A DNA stretch of 64,000 bases from Candidatus Stoquefichus sp. SB1 (lineage in GTDB: Bacteria > Bacillota_I > Bacilli_A > Erysipelotrichales > Coprobacillaceae), in contig NZ_LN852695.1 in NCBI RefSeq assembly GCF_001244545.1, positions 837,158-901,157 on the forward strand, written 5' to 3'. The position numbers and the translations under genes are program-made. The notes under the pieces were generated by a model. It saw nothing but the letters and a program-made list of their open reading frames with translations. It was not told the origin of the DNA and searched no databases. Of this stretch, positions 42,022 to 50,710 are shown piece after piece (the stretch's first letter is position 1; every line of letters starts with the position of its first letter).

Positions 42022-42444
42022 CTACAAGTCACAATTTAATTTTGCCCCAGGGGCATAAAAACAATGATTTTTGTATCGTCCTGTTAATTCTCCATAAAAA
42101 GTATCAGGACAAGCAGTTTTTGAACCAGGATTTTTAAACCATAATGCATTGGTTGCTGGTTCAACTCGATAACCATCAATATTCCGTAAAGCTAATTCTC
42201 TTTCTTTGGCATTGACGGGTTGATTAAATAAAGGCTGTCCAACGCCTGAAAAAGCATTCTTTTGATAAACAACCTCCGAAATGGTTCGTGTGTTTTTAAA
42301 AACATCACAATTTGCGACGACGCGATTGACAATGACATTACCAACCATCAGCATGCCTTCGTCACCTTCACCTAAAGCTTCCGCTTTCATAATACGGGCG
42401 AGTAATTCGACGTCAGAGTCGTTAAATGAAATTCTTGGGGACAA
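42022..42444 (-). CDS. cwlJ: Cell wall hydrolase CwlJ (SleB family)
   Basis: About 140 residues of a SleB-type Hydrolase_2 domain (VELLARIMKAEALGEGDEGMLMVGNVIVNRV, catalytic Glu in KAEA; late NHCFYAP). CwlJ is a cortex-lytic enzyme at the spore surface, activated by Ca-DPA. Start: AAAGGAGGTGATG places the GTG (42453) and ATG (42450) inside or 2 nt after the Shine-Dalgarno sequence, while the TTG at 42444 is 8 nt away and is preferred. No signal peptide is visible, as is usual for CwlJ. GerQ follows. Confidence 0.9.
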   Translation of the reverse strand: MSPRISFNDSDVELLARIMKAEALGEGDEGMLMVGNVIVNRVVANCDVFKNTRTISEVVYQKNAFSGVGQPLFNQPVNAKERELALRNIDGYRVEPATNALWFKNPGSKTACPDTFYGELTGRYKNHCFYAPGAKLNCDL

Positions 42445-42616
42445 CTTCATCACCTCCTTTTAATATATGTGATAAACTGGAAAAGTTGCTAAAATGTGAA
42501 AAAGATTGTTTTATTCAATGATATTTTGATTATTATGAAAATTGGTAAAATTTTCTTTTTGAAAATGACATGAAATTGTATTTTTTTAAAATGCTTTGTG
42601 TTAAAATAAAGATATA

Positions 42617-42630
42617 GGTAAGCACTTTCA
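42617..42630. promoter_or_regulatory. cre-like site before glgC
   Basis: GGTAAGCACTTTCA resembles the CcpA catabolite-response element (TGWAANCGNTNWCA), with a G at the first position and an A in the central CG. It lies 26 bp before the glgC start, close to the ribosome site, where it could act as a roadblock. No convincing promoter hexamers could be fixed in the 200-bp gap upstream. Confidence 0.4.
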
Positions 42631-42655
42631 CATTCAAAGTTTAGGAGGAAAAATT

Positions 42656-43783
42656 ATGAGTAAAGAAATTGTTGCGATGATCTTAGCAGGTGGTCGAGGG
42701 ACACGTCTTGAAGCTTTAACAGCTAAAGTTGCGAAACCTGCTGTCTATTTTGGAGGAAAGTATAGAATTATTGATTTTCCTTTGAGTAATTGTGCAAACT
42801 CTGGTATTGATATTGTTGGAGTTTTGACACAATATGAATCAGTCTTATTAGGTACTTATGTTGGTGCTGGTTCTAAGTGGGGATTGGATGGAAACAAATC
42901 ATTGGCGGCTATTTTACCTGCCCGTGAAAGAGGAGAAGTTGGAGCAACTTGGTATGCTGGTACAGCAGATGCGATTTACCAGAATATTGGGTTCTTAGAT
43001 CAACATGCTCCTGAGTATGTATTGATTTTATCAGGTGACCATATTTATAAAATGGATTATGCTGATATGTTAGCAGCTCACAAGGCTAAAGGGGCTGATT
43101 TAACAGTTGCAGTTTTAAATGTTTCTTTAAAAGAAGCAAGTCGTTTTGGAATTATGAATACAAATAAAGATGGTACAATTTATGAGTTTGAAGAAAAACC
43201 TGAAAAGCCTAAATCTACTTTAGCTTCTATGGGAATTTATATCTTCACTTATAAAGAATTAAGAAAATATTTAATTGAAGATGCAAAAGATGAAAATAGT
43301 AAACATGATTTTGGTATGAATATTATTCCAATGATGTTAAATGATGGTAAGAAATTGTATGCTTATGAATTTGATGGATATTGGAAAGATGTTGGAACTG
43401 TTGAAAGTTTATGGCAGGCCAATATGGATTTGTTAGATGATAAAGAATTAGATCTTTATAATATTAAAAGAGACTGGAAGATTTACACAGAAGATACATT
43501 AAGTAAACCTCAGATTATCGGTGAAGAAGCAAGCGTTAAAAATTCCCTTGTTACACAAGGATGTATTGTTAATGGTGATGTTAAAGGTTCTGTATTGTTC
43601 AACAATGTTTATATTGGTGAAGGTGCAAAAGTTGTTGATTCAGTTCTGATGCCAGGTGTTTTGGTAGAAGAAGGCGCAGAAATCTATAAATCTATCGTTG
43701 ATGAAGGTGTTGTTATTAAAGCTAAGAAAGTTGTCAACAAGGAAGCTAAAGAAGTCGAACTTGTTAGTGACAATACGAAATAG
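42656..43783 (+). CDS. glgC: Glucose-1-phosphate adenylyltransferase, catalytic subunit
   Basis: A 375-residue ADP-glucose pyrophosphorylase with the nucleotide motif [12 protein letters not shown], substrate-loop [19 protein letters not shown] and [10 protein letters not shown], and a left-handed beta-helix C-terminus (about 290-365). It makes ADP-glucose for glycogen. Firmicutes of this type use a GlgC/GlgD heterotetramer, and glgD follows after 12 bp. TAGGAGG precedes the start. A cre-like site upstream suggests carbon catabolite control. Confidence 0.96.
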   Translation: MSKEIVAMILAGGRGTRLEALTAKVAKPAVYFGGKYRIIDFPLSNCANSGIDIVGVLTQYESVLLGTYVGAGSKWGLDGNKSLAAILPARERGEVGATWYAGTADAIYQNIGFLDQHAPEYVLILSGDHIYKMDYADMLAAHKAKGADLTVAVLNVSLKEASRFGIMNTNKDGTIYEFEEKPEKPKSTLASMGIYIFTYKELRKYLIEDAKDENSKHDFGMNIIPMMLNDGKKLYAYEFDGYWKDVGTVESLWQANMDLLDDKELDLYNIKRDWKIYTEDTLSKPQIIGEEASVKNSLVTQGCIVNGDVKGSVLFNNVYIGEGAKVVDSVLMPGVLVEEGAEIYKSIVDEGVVIKAKKVVNKEAKEVELVSDNTK

Positions 43784-43795
43784 GGGGTTAATGAG

Positions 43796-44902
43796 ATGGC
43801 AAAAGTAGTTGGTTTAGTAAATTTACATTCTGATGTTTCTTATAAGGGCTTAACTGAAAGACGTCCAGTAGCTTCTGTGAGTTTTTTAGGACGTTATGGA
43901 ATTATTGATTTTGTTTTATCAAATATGTCAAATTCAAATGTAGATACTGTTGGTGTTTTAATTAAAGAAAAACCAAGATCTCTATTTAAACATTTAGGTA
44001 ATGGAAATTCATGGAATTTTAACTCTAAATCTGGTGGGGTTTCATTACTTTATAATGAAAAATATGCAAATAATACAATGTATAATCATGATATTAATAA
44101 TTTGGTAGAAAATATTGCTTTTATTGAAAAAGCAAAAGCTGAATATGTTGTGATTGCTCCAGCACATATTATTACAACAATGAATTATGCTGAAGTTGTT
44201 GATGCACATGCAAGATCTGGTGCTGAAATTACAATGGTTTACCAAAGAATTAATAATGCTCATGAGACTTTTGTGGGATCAGATTATTTACGATTAAAAG
44301 GTAAACAAGTGACAGAAATCAAACAAAATAAAGGAAATCGTAAAGAAAGAAATATTTCTTTGGAAACATATGTTATTAATACAAAGGTTTTATTACAATT
44401 AATTGGATATGCGAAAAAGATTAGTTCGTTCTTTGATTTAAAAGATACATTGGCTTATCTATGTGATGAAAGAAAGATTATGGCATATGAATATAAAGGT
44501 TTTGCAAGATGTATTGATTCATATGATGCTTATTATAAAGTAAGTATGGAATTCTTAGACATGGATGTTTCTACACAAGTCTTTAAGAGTACATGGCCAA
44601 TCTTTACAAATACAAATGATACACCACCAACAAAATATTTAAAGAATGCACAAGTAAAGAAATCATTTGTTGCAAATGGAGCTATTATTGATGGTGAAGT
44701 TGAAGGAAGTATTTTATCTCGTAATGTAACGATTGGTAAGAATGCAATTGTTAAAAATTGTGTTATTTTAAATGGTTCTAAGGTAAGTCCTGGGGCACAT
44801 TTGGAAAATGTAATTATTGATAAAGATGCTCGTATTGAAAAGAAAACAGAATTAATTGGAGATAGTGAACCGCTTTATGTTAAAGAAGGAGATGTTGTTT
44901 AA
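43796..44902 (+). CDS. glgD: Glucose-1-phosphate adenylyltransferase regulatory subunit GlgD
   Basis: A 368-residue GlgC paralog. It keeps the fold (SFLGRYGIIDFVLSNMSNSNVDTVGVL and the C-terminal beta-helix GSILSRNVTIGKNAIVKNCVI) but lacks the GGRGTRL pyrophosphorylase loop. That is typical of GlgD, which is not catalytic and raises the activity of GlgC. It overlaps glgA by one base (TAATG), so the three genes are coupled. Confidence 0.94.
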   Translation: MAKVVGLVNLHSDVSYKGLTERRPVASVSFLGRYGIIDFVLSNMSNSNVDTVGVLIKEKPRSLFKHLGNGNSWNFNSKSGGVSLLYNEKYANNTMYNHDINNLVENIAFIEKAKAEYVVIAPAHIITTMNYAEVVDAHARSGAEITMVYQRINNAHETFVGSDYLRLKGKQVTEIKQNKGNRKERNISLETYVINTKVLLQLIGYAKKISSFFDLKDTLAYLCDERKIMAYEYKGFARCIDSYDAYYKVSMEFLDMDVSTQVFKSTWPIFTNTNDTPPTKYLKNAQVKKSFVANGAIIDGEVEGSILSRNVTIGKNAIVKNCVILNGSKVSPGAHLENVIIDKDARIEKKTELIGDSEPLYVKEGDVV

Positions 44903-46329
44903 TGAGAATTGTTTTTGCAACAAGTGAAGCAAATCCTTTTATCAAGTCTGGTGGTTTGGCAGATGTTCTTGGTTCTTTGCCAAAAGCTTTGGTACAAAAA
45001 GGACATGAATGTATTGTTGTTTTACCAAAATATCAGGATATGAAGCATGCTGATACATTAGAGTATGTAACAAGTTATGATATTTGGGTTGGTTGGAGAA
45101 AATGCTATTGTGGCGTTTTTAAGACTGAATTTGATGGTGTAACTTATTACTTCATTGATAATGAACAATATTTTAGAAGACCAGGTCTTTATGGATATGA
45201 TGATGATAATGAAAGATTTGCATATTTTGATTTTGCTGTTTTGGAATTAATGTCACATGTTGATATTAAGCCAGATATTCTTCATTTGCATGACTGGCAA
45301 ACAGCAATGATTGCCACACTTTATAAAGAAAGATATGCTTATTATGAATATTATCAGGGTATTAAAGTTGTCTTTACAATTCATAATATTGCTTATCAGG
45401 GAAAATGTGATCCAGCATTATTGAGTGATCATTTTGGTTTAGATAATTATCTATATTATAATGGAAATTGTCGTAATGATGGATGTTTCAATATGATGAA
45501 AGCAGCTATTTTCTATAGTGATGTGATTACAACAGTATCACCAACATATGCGCAGGAAATCTTAACAGATAGTTATGGTGAAGGTTTGCAGAGTATTTTA
45601 CAGATGCGTAGACATGATCTATATGGTATCTTAAATGGTATTGATTATGAAACAATTAATCCAGCAACAGATCCTGAAATTGTTGAACATTTTGATGTTG
45701 ATACAGTGGATGAGAAAAAAGTGCTGAATAAATTGGCATTACAAAAAGAATGTGGTTTACCAGTCAATCCAGATATTCCATTAATTGGTATTGTCACAAG
45801 ATTGACATGGCAAAAAGGTTTGGATTTAATTATTAATCGTATGGATGAATTAATGAAACGTGATGTTCAGATTGTTATTCTTGGTGCTGGTGATCAAAAA
45901 TATGAAGAACCACTAAAAGCAATTGCTGCTTACCATAATCAGAAATTATCACTTAATTTAAAATATGATTTAGGTTTATCTAGCCGTATTTATGCAAGCT
46001 GTGATATGTTCTTAATGCCATCATTGTTTGAACCTTGTGGGTTATCACAAATGATGTCATTACGTTATGGAACAATTCCAATCGTACGTGAAACGGGTGG
46101 ATTAAAGGATAGTGTTGAACCATTTAATGAATTTGAAAACACAGGAACTGGATTTAGTTTTACAAACTATAATGCACATGAAATGATGAGTATTATTGAT
46201 TATGCATTAGAAGTTTATAAAGATAAAGAGAAATGGCAAGGTTTAGTGCATCGTGCAATGAATGCTAAGCTTGATTGGGACAAAAGTGCTGATGCCTATT
46301 TGAAAGTTTTTAATTCATTGCTTGATTAG
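44902..46329 (+). CDS. glgA: Glycogen synthase (ADP-glucose)
   Basis: A 475-residue GT5 glycosyltransferase. The N-terminal ADP-glucose motif KSGGLADVLGSLP, the central DWQTAMIATL and IHNIAYQG, and the C-terminal PSLFEPCGLSQMMSLRYG (catalytic Glu region) with RETGGLKDSVEP are all intact. It extends alpha-1,4-glucan chains. No branching enzyme, phosphorylase or debranching gene is in the window. The start overlaps the glgD stop. A hairpin follows. Confidence 0.96.
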   Translation: MRIVFATSEANPFIKSGGLADVLGSLPKALVQKGHECIVVLPKYQDMKHADTLEYVTSYDIWVGWRKCYCGVFKTEFDGVTYYFIDNEQYFRRPGLYGYDDDNERFAYFDFAVLELMSHVDIKPDILHLHDWQTAMIATLYKERYAYYEYYQGIKVVFTIHNIAYQGKCDPALLSDHFGLDNYLYYNGNCRNDGCFNMMKAAIFYSDVITTVSPTYAQEILTDSYGEGLQSILQMRRHDLYGILNGIDYETINPATDPEIVEHFDVDTVDEKKVLNKLALQKECGLPVNPDIPLIGIVTRLTWQKGLDLIINRMDELMKRDVQIVILGAGDQKYEEPLKAIAAYHNQKLSLNLKYDLGLSSRIYASCDMFLMPSLFEPCGLSQMMSLRYGTIPIVRETGGLKDSVEPFNEFENTGTGFSFTNYNAHEMMSIIDYALEVYKDKEKWQGLVHRAMNAKLDWDKSADAYLKVFNSLLD

Positions 46330-46331
46330 CG

Positions 46332-46359
46332 AAAAGAGATAGGGGGACCTATCTCTTTT
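46332..46359 (+). terminator. Terminator after glgA
   Basis: AAAAGAGATAGG (46332-46343) pairs exactly with CCTATCTCTTTT (46348-46359) around loop GGGA. The T-run is short and part of the stem. Confidence 0.75.
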
Positions 46360-46429
46360 GCATGAAATTGATTTTTATTTGCTTTCTTTTCTTGAGTCTA
46401 GTACAATAGATGAGTGAGGAGGAGATATA

Positions 46430-46945
46430 ATGCGAACAAAATTAAAAATTTTCACAGTTATTTTGCTTGTTTTCAGTTTTTTTGCATGTGGAAAAAAAGA
46501 TAAGATTGTTTCTTTGGAAAAAGAAGGAACTGAATATAAGATTGCAGATATTGCCTCATTCTATTATCCTAATGATTTTGAATTGGATACAAAATCAAAC
46601 AATCAGCAGATTGTCCGTTTTGTAAAGAAGGAAGAAGTTGTTTTCTATACAACCATGCAAGATGACACAGATAATCAGCTTGATGATTTACCAGAATTAT
46701 ATGCTGGACAATTAGAAGAAGATGGGGCACAAGATGTTGCTTTTAAAAATATTAAAATTGAAAGTGGATTAAATTGTCAAGAGTTTACTGGGAAGTACCC
46801 TGCTACTGGTATTAAATTTGAACATATGGTATATTTTACAGATGATGCAGCTTATGTTTTTGCCTATCAGGCACCAGAAGAAACTTATGATGAAAACATT
46901 AAGATTATTACGCAGTACTTACAATCGTTGACTGTGCATCATTAA
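46430..46945 (+). CDS. Small lipoprotein of unknown function
   Basis: A 171-residue protein with a lipoprotein signal (basic start, hydrophobic core, lipobox SFFAC with Cys20). The mature part begins with a Lys/Asp-rich linker and has alternating strands (YKIADIASFYYPNDFELD, IVRFVKKEEVVFYTTM) ending YLQSLTVHH. This looks like a PsbP/Mog1-type alpha-beta fold seen in several Firmicute lipoproteins, but no family can be named. GAGGAG precedes the start. It lies alone between the glg operon and the cysS leader. Confidence 0.7.
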   Translation: MRTKLKIFTVILLVFSFFACGKKDKIVSLEKEGTEYKIADIASFYYPNDFELDTKSNNQQIVRFVKKEEVVFYTTMQDDTDNQLDDLPELYAGQLEEDGAQDVAFKNIKIESGLNCQEFTGKYPATGIKFEHMVYFTDDAAYVFAYQAPEETYDENIKIITQYLQSLTVHH

Positions 46946-46984
46946 TCTTGATTAATAAATATGAATTTGGTATAGTATAATAAA

Positions 46985-47175
46985 TTATAGGTAAGAATGA
47001 AGAAAGAATGAAATTGATAGAGAGAGCTTGTTGGTGGAAATAGCTTAATGGATGATTTTGGATGCCCTTATCTGAGTCTTTTGAAAAGAAAGAACGTTAA
47101 CTTGCGTTAAAAGTAAAGTGTAAGCATATGATAAAGTGGATAGCACAAGGTGTTCTTTATCATTTGCTTTTTTAT
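46985..47175 (+). promoter_or_regulatory. T-box riboswitch (Cys) in the cysS leader
   Basis: The leader has a Stem I region with AGAGAGC and GGTGG (47021-47036), a candidate Cys specifier TGC (47063-47065), and a T-box core AAAGTGGATAGCAC (47134-47147). The TGGA bulge would pair with a tRNA acceptor end with U73, as in tRNA-Cys. A hairpin (AGCATATGATAAAG from about 47123, with CTTTATCATTTGCT) followed by TTTTTT forms the terminator. Uncharged tRNA-Cys would prevent termination and switch on cysS. A TATAAT box at 46976-46981 lies upstream. The exact antiterminator pairing is not settled. Confidence 0.8.
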
Positions 47176-47189
47176 TTGAAGGAGGAGCT

Positions 47190-48527
47190 ATGAAAGTATT
47201 TAATACATTAACAAACAAAAAGGAAGAATTTGTTCCTATTAAACCTAATGAAGTGAGTATTTATGTCTGTGGACCAACTGTTTATAATTATGTTCATATT
47301 GGGAATACACGTCCAATGATTGTTTTTGATGTTTTAAGGAGAACATTTGAGTATTTAGGTTATAAAGTGACTTTTGTTTCTAATTTCACTGATGTTGATG
47401 ATAAGATTATTAAGGCAGCAAAAGAGGAAGGTGTAAGTGAAAAAGAACTGACTGATAAGTATATTAAGGCATATGAGGATGTCCGTAGGGGCTTGAATTT
47501 ATTGTTTCCAACATATGCCCCACGGGTAACAGAAACAATGCAGCCAATCATTGATTTTATTAAAGAGTTAGTTGATCAAGGTTATGCTTATGAAATTGAT
47601 GGGGATGTTTATTTTAGGGTTACAAAAATTAAAGAATATGGAATGTTATCAGGAATTAAGGTTGAAGATTTGATTGCTGGAGCAAGTGAACGTGTTGATG
47701 AGAATGACAAAAAAGAAAGTTCAACTGATTTTGCATTGTGGAAAAAAACAGATGAAGGCATTCAGTTTGAGAGTCCATGGTCTAAAGGGAGACCAGGATG
47801 GCATACAGAATGTGTTGTTATGATTAATGATATTTTTGATAATGGACGTATTGATATTCATGGGGGTGGACAGGATTTGAAGTTCCCACATCATGAAAAT
47901 GAAATTGCTCAATCGATGGCTTGTCATCATCATCCAATTGCAAATGTTTGGATGCATAATCAAATGATTAATATTAATAATCAAAAGATGTCAAAATCTT
48001 TAGGAAATGTTTTATGGGCTAAAGATTTATTGAATGAATTAGGATGTAATGTCTATAAATGGCTAATGTTATCAACACATTATCGTAATCCATTGAATTT
48101 TACAGATGAAGTTTTAGCAAGTGTAAAAAAAGAAGTGGAAAAAGTGGAAAATGTATTAAAACAAACATCTTTGTACTTACAGGTGAATCATTGTTTGAAG
48201 GAAGATTATTGCCAAGATAGTGTGGATACTATGGTGGAAGCATTGGCTGATGATTTGAATACATCTTTGGCTTTAACACAGATTTTAGGACAAGTGAAAG
48301 TTTTAAATCAGGCAATGCGTGTCAAAGAGAAAGATGATTCTATGATTTCAATGGGATATCAGACTTTAGTACGTATGCTGGATGTGATGGGCTTTGTTCA
48401 TGATGTGAAAGTGTTAAGTGAAGAAGATATTTCTTTATATCAAGCATGGTTGAATGAAAAAGCTGTGAAGAATTTTGAAAAAGCAGATCAATTAAGAGCA
48501 CAGCTTCAGGAAAAAGGAATTATCTAA
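47190..48527 (+). CDS. cysS: Cysteinyl-tRNA synthetase
   Basis: A 445-residue class I synthetase with zinc-ligand Cys in CGPTVYNYVHIGN (HIGN signature), WHTECVVM and FPHHENEIAQS, and the KMSKS loop QKMSKSLGN. The C-terminal anticodon region is slightly shorter than in E. coli. The start at 47190 follows GGAGG; an upstream in-frame extension runs back into the T-box terminator and is not coding. It is followed 1 bp later by mrnC, the standard Firmicute order. Confidence 0.96.
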   Translation: MKVFNTLTNKKEEFVPIKPNEVSIYVCGPTVYNYVHIGNTRPMIVFDVLRRTFEYLGYKVTFVSNFTDVDDKIIKAAKEEGVSEKELTDKYIKAYEDVRRGLNLLFPTYAPRVTETMQPIIDFIKELVDQGYAYEIDGDVYFRVTKIKEYGMLSGIKVEDLIAGASERVDENDKKESSTDFALWKKTDEGIQFESPWSKGRPGWHTECVVMINDIFDNGRIDIHGGGQDLKFPHHENEIAQSMACHHHPIANVWMHNQMININNQKMSKSLGNVLWAKDLLNELGCNVYKWLMLSTHYRNPLNFTDEVLASVKKEVEKVENVLKQTSLYLQVNHCLKEDYCQDSVDTMVEALADDLNTSLALTQILGQVKVLNQAMRVKEKDDSMISMGYQTLVRMLDVMGFVHDVKVLSEEDISLYQAWLNEKAVKNFEKADQLRAQLQEKGII

Positions 48528-48528
48528 C

Positions 48529-48921
48529 ATGAGACCTGAATTAATCAATCCTTTAGCTTTGGCTTATTTAGGTGATGCTATATTTGAAGTTTATGTAAGG
48601 GAATATCTGATTGTTGAAAAAGAAATCACAAAACCTGATTTGTTACAAAAGGAAGCTATTGCTTTTGTAAGTGCAGTTGCACAGGCTGGTTTTATGAAAG
48701 AGGCCATTGAGAATGAATGGGTAAGTGAAGAGGAAATCAGAATTTATAAAAGAGGACGTAATGCGAAAAGTCGTCGTGTAATGAAAAATACGAGTGTGAT
48801 TACACATAATCAATCTTCTGGTTTTGAAGCTTTGATTGGTCATTTGCATTTATTAAAAGATGAAAAGCGTATTTTAGAGTTATTTGAATTATATAAAGAT
48901 TATGTTATGAGAAATTCATGA
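48529..48921 (+). CDS. mrnC: Mini-ribonuclease III
   Basis: A 130-residue RNase III catalytic domain without a dsRNA-binding domain (NPLALAYLGDAIFEVYVREYL, with the acidic catalytic region, and GFEALIGHLHLL). MrnC matures 23S rRNA ends in Firmicutes. It lies between cysS and rlmB, as in Bacillus. Its stop lies at the beginning of a short TGAGAC direct-repeat tract. Confidence 0.95.
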   Translation: MRPELINPLALAYLGDAIFEVYVREYLIVEKEITKPDLLQKEAIAFVSAVAQAGFMKEAIENEWVSEEEIRIYKRGRNAKSRRVMKNTSVITHNQSSGFEALIGHLHLLKDEKRILELFELYKDYVMRNS

Positions 48922-48951
48922 GACAAAAATGAGACAAATTTGAGACGCACA
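48919..48951 (+). repeat. Three 11-bp direct repeats (TGAGAC...) between mrnC and rlmB
   Basis: TGAGAC begins at 48919, 48930 and 48941, an exact 11-bp period. A fourth TGAGAC lies at the rlmB start (48965). The period is near one helical turn. It could be an operator-like array or a slippage product; no function is known. Confidence 0.5.
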
Positions 48952-48963
48952 AAGGGGTAAAGT

Positions 48964-49695
48964 ATGAGACAATATATTTATGGAAAAAATACTGTTTTAC
49001 AATCTTTAAAGGGAGATAAACCAGTTTATGAGATTTATCTGATGAAGAATGTAAAAGATGATAAGTTAATATCGCTTGCAAAGGCAAAAAATGTAAAGGT
49101 GAATATAGTAGCTCATAAAGGTGTTCTCAATCAATTGGTTGGAAATGTTGTTCATCAAGGTATTGTGGCTGAGGTGGAAGGTTATGATTATTATGAAATT
49201 GATGAAATTTTAGAAAGTATTCCTGCTGGTAAACAGCCATTATTATTGATGCTTGATGGATTGGAAGATCCTCATAACTTAGGTGCTATTTTGAGAACCT
49301 GTGATGCTATTGAAGTGGATGGTGTCATTATTGGAAAAAATCGTAGTGTTGGATTGACACCAACAGTTGCAAAAGTTTCTACTGGAGCTATTGATTTTGT
49401 TAAGGTTGCGCAGGTGACCAATTTATCAAGAACTTTAGAACAACTAAAATCAAAAGGTTTTTGGGTTGTCGGTTGTGATTTGAATGAATCTCAAGATTAT
49501 CGTGCAATTGACTATAATATGCCTGTTGTGATTGTGATTGGATCTGAAGGTTTTGGTATCTCAAGACTTGTCAAAGCACATTGTGATATGAATGTTGTTT
49601 TACCAATGAATGGCCATGTCACATCTTTGAATGCTTCAGTTGCAACAGCGCTTATTCTCTATCAGGTTTACAATTCTCGTCATCCTTTAAAGTAG
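48964..49695 (+). CDS. rlmB: 23S rRNA (guanosine-2'-O)-methyltransferase RlmB
   Basis: A 243-residue SPOUT methyltransferase. An N-terminal L30e-like substrate domain is followed by LDGLEDPHNLGAILRTCDA and the knot motifs VVIVIGSEGFGISRLV and NASVATALILYQV. It 2'-O-methylates a guanosine in 23S rRNA domain V. The start follows AAAGGGG. It lies 12 bp before the sigma-factor gene; the NYN-domain yacP gene that often lies between the two is absent. Confidence 0.93.
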   Translation: MRQYIYGKNTVLQSLKGDKPVYEIYLMKNVKDDKLISLAKAKNVKVNIVAHKGVLNQLVGNVVHQGIVAEVEGYDYYEIDEILESIPAGKQPLLLMLDGLEDPHNLGAILRTCDAIEVDGVIIGKNRSVGLTPTVAKVSTGAIDFVKVAQVTNLSRTLEQLKSKGFWVVGCDLNESQDYRAIDYNMPVVIVIGSEGFGISRLVKAHCDMNVVLPMNGHVTSLNASVATALILYQVYNSRHPLK

Positions 49696-49707
49696 AAGGG
49701 AGGTAAC

Positions 49708-50322
49708 GTGGAGCGTTACATAAATGATGATGAATTGATCTATATGGCTCGCTGTGGAAGTCAGGCGGCAGAAGAAATTTTATATCAGCGTTATTATCGT
49801 TTGGTGAAGAGATGGATTAAACCGTTTTGTTATCACCGTATTGAAAGTTGGGATGATGAAGATTATCTACAATTTGCTATGATGATGTTTTCAACAATTA
49901 TGGATAGTTATCGTATTGATCAAAAAACGAGCTTAAAAACTTTTATGAAACAATCTTTAATAAGACGCATTTTAAGTTTGATTAGAGTCGGTAAAGATGA
50001 AGCTCTAGCAACCTCACAATTGCCAGTTTCTTTGGATTGTTTTATTGGAGATGATGAAAGAATGCGTTTTGAAGAGATTGTGGGCGATCCACTCAAACGT
50101 GATTACCCAGATTTGGTTTTAAGAATAAAAGAAACAGAGACTTGTTATGATAGTGAGGTTTATAAAAGAACTTCACTTCGAGAACGTGAAGTGATGGCCT
50201 ATAAAAAAGCGGGCTATGATGAAAAAGAAATTGCAAATAGACTGGATATTTCAATTAAAAGTGTGTATAATGCAGTTTATCGTTATCATCAAAAGATGCT
50301 TGCCATTGACGAGTTAAAATAA
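49708..50322 (+). CDS. sigH: RNA polymerase sigma factor, SigH/Spo0H-like
   Basis: A 204-residue sigma-70-family factor. Region 2 includes [17 protein letters not shown] and [17 protein letters not shown]. Region 4 is [42 protein letters not shown]. Its place after rlmB and before rpmG-secE-nusG is that of Spo0H, which drives transition-state and early sporulation genes. GTG start after GGGAGGT. Sequence alone would also allow another alternative sigma factor; synteny decides. Confidence 0.85.
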   Translation: MERYINDDELIYMARCGSQAAEEILYQRYYRLVKRWIKPFCYHRIESWDDEDYLQFAMMMFSTIMDSYRIDQKTSLKTFMKQSLIRRILSLIRVGKDEALATSQLPVSLDCFIGDDERMRFEEIVGDPLKRDYPDLVLRIKETETCYDSEVYKRTSLREREVMAYKKAGYDEKEIANRLDISIKSVYNAVYRYHQKMLAIDELK

Positions 50323-50360
50323 ATGTGTTAAATTATAAGAACGGAAAAGGAGTGATAGGC

Positions 50361-50510
50361 ATGAAACAAAAAGTCATTTTAGTATGTACAGAATGTTTAT
50401 CACGTAATTATTCAGTCACAAAAAATAAACGTGTAAATGTTGAAAGATTAGAGCTTAGAAAGTATTGTAAAAAGTGTGGAAAACACACTCTACATAAAGA
50501 AACAAAATAG
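50361..50510 (+). CDS. rpmG: 50S ribosomal protein L33 (zinc-binding form)
   Basis: A 49-residue L33 with two CxxC pairs ([11 protein letters not shown] and [17 protein letters not shown]), the zinc-binding C+ form. The start is the ATG at 50361, with AAGGAG upstream; the in-frame extension from 50325 is outside the conserved protein. It lies between sigH and secE, as in Bacillus. Confidence 0.94.
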   Translation: MKQKVILVCTECLSRNYSVTKNKRVNVERLELRKYCKKCGKHTLHKETK

Positions 50511-50520
50511 GAGGTAGGTC

Positions 50521-50709
50521 ATGAAGATCAAAGAATGGTGTACACTTCAGGGTGTACGTGCTGAAATCAAGAATATTCATTGGTTGACAAAAAAAGAATT
50601 AGCATATAATTCAATGATTGTTTTGGTTTTCTGTTTTTTATTTGGAGTTTACTTTTACGGTAGCGATGCCATCATCGCAATTATATTAAAAGCATTGGGG
50701 ATGAATTAG
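50521..50709 (+). CDS. secE: Preprotein translocase subunit SecE
   Basis: A 62-residue protein with the short amphipathic helix EIKNIHWLTKKELAYNSMIVLVFC and a single transmembrane segment (about 29-53), the minimal Firmicute SecE. It stabilises SecY in the Sec translocase. AGGAGGT precedes the start. nusG begins 1 bp after its stop. Confidence 0.93.
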   Translation: MKIKEWCTLQGVRAEIKNIHWLTKKELAYNSMIVLVFCFLFGVYFYGSDAIIAIILKALGMN

Positions 50710-50710
50710 T

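Noticed and set aside
47136-47189. Upstream extension of cysS
   Set aside because: It is translated from the T-box terminator and has no homology to CysRS; GGAGG precedes the ATG at 47190.
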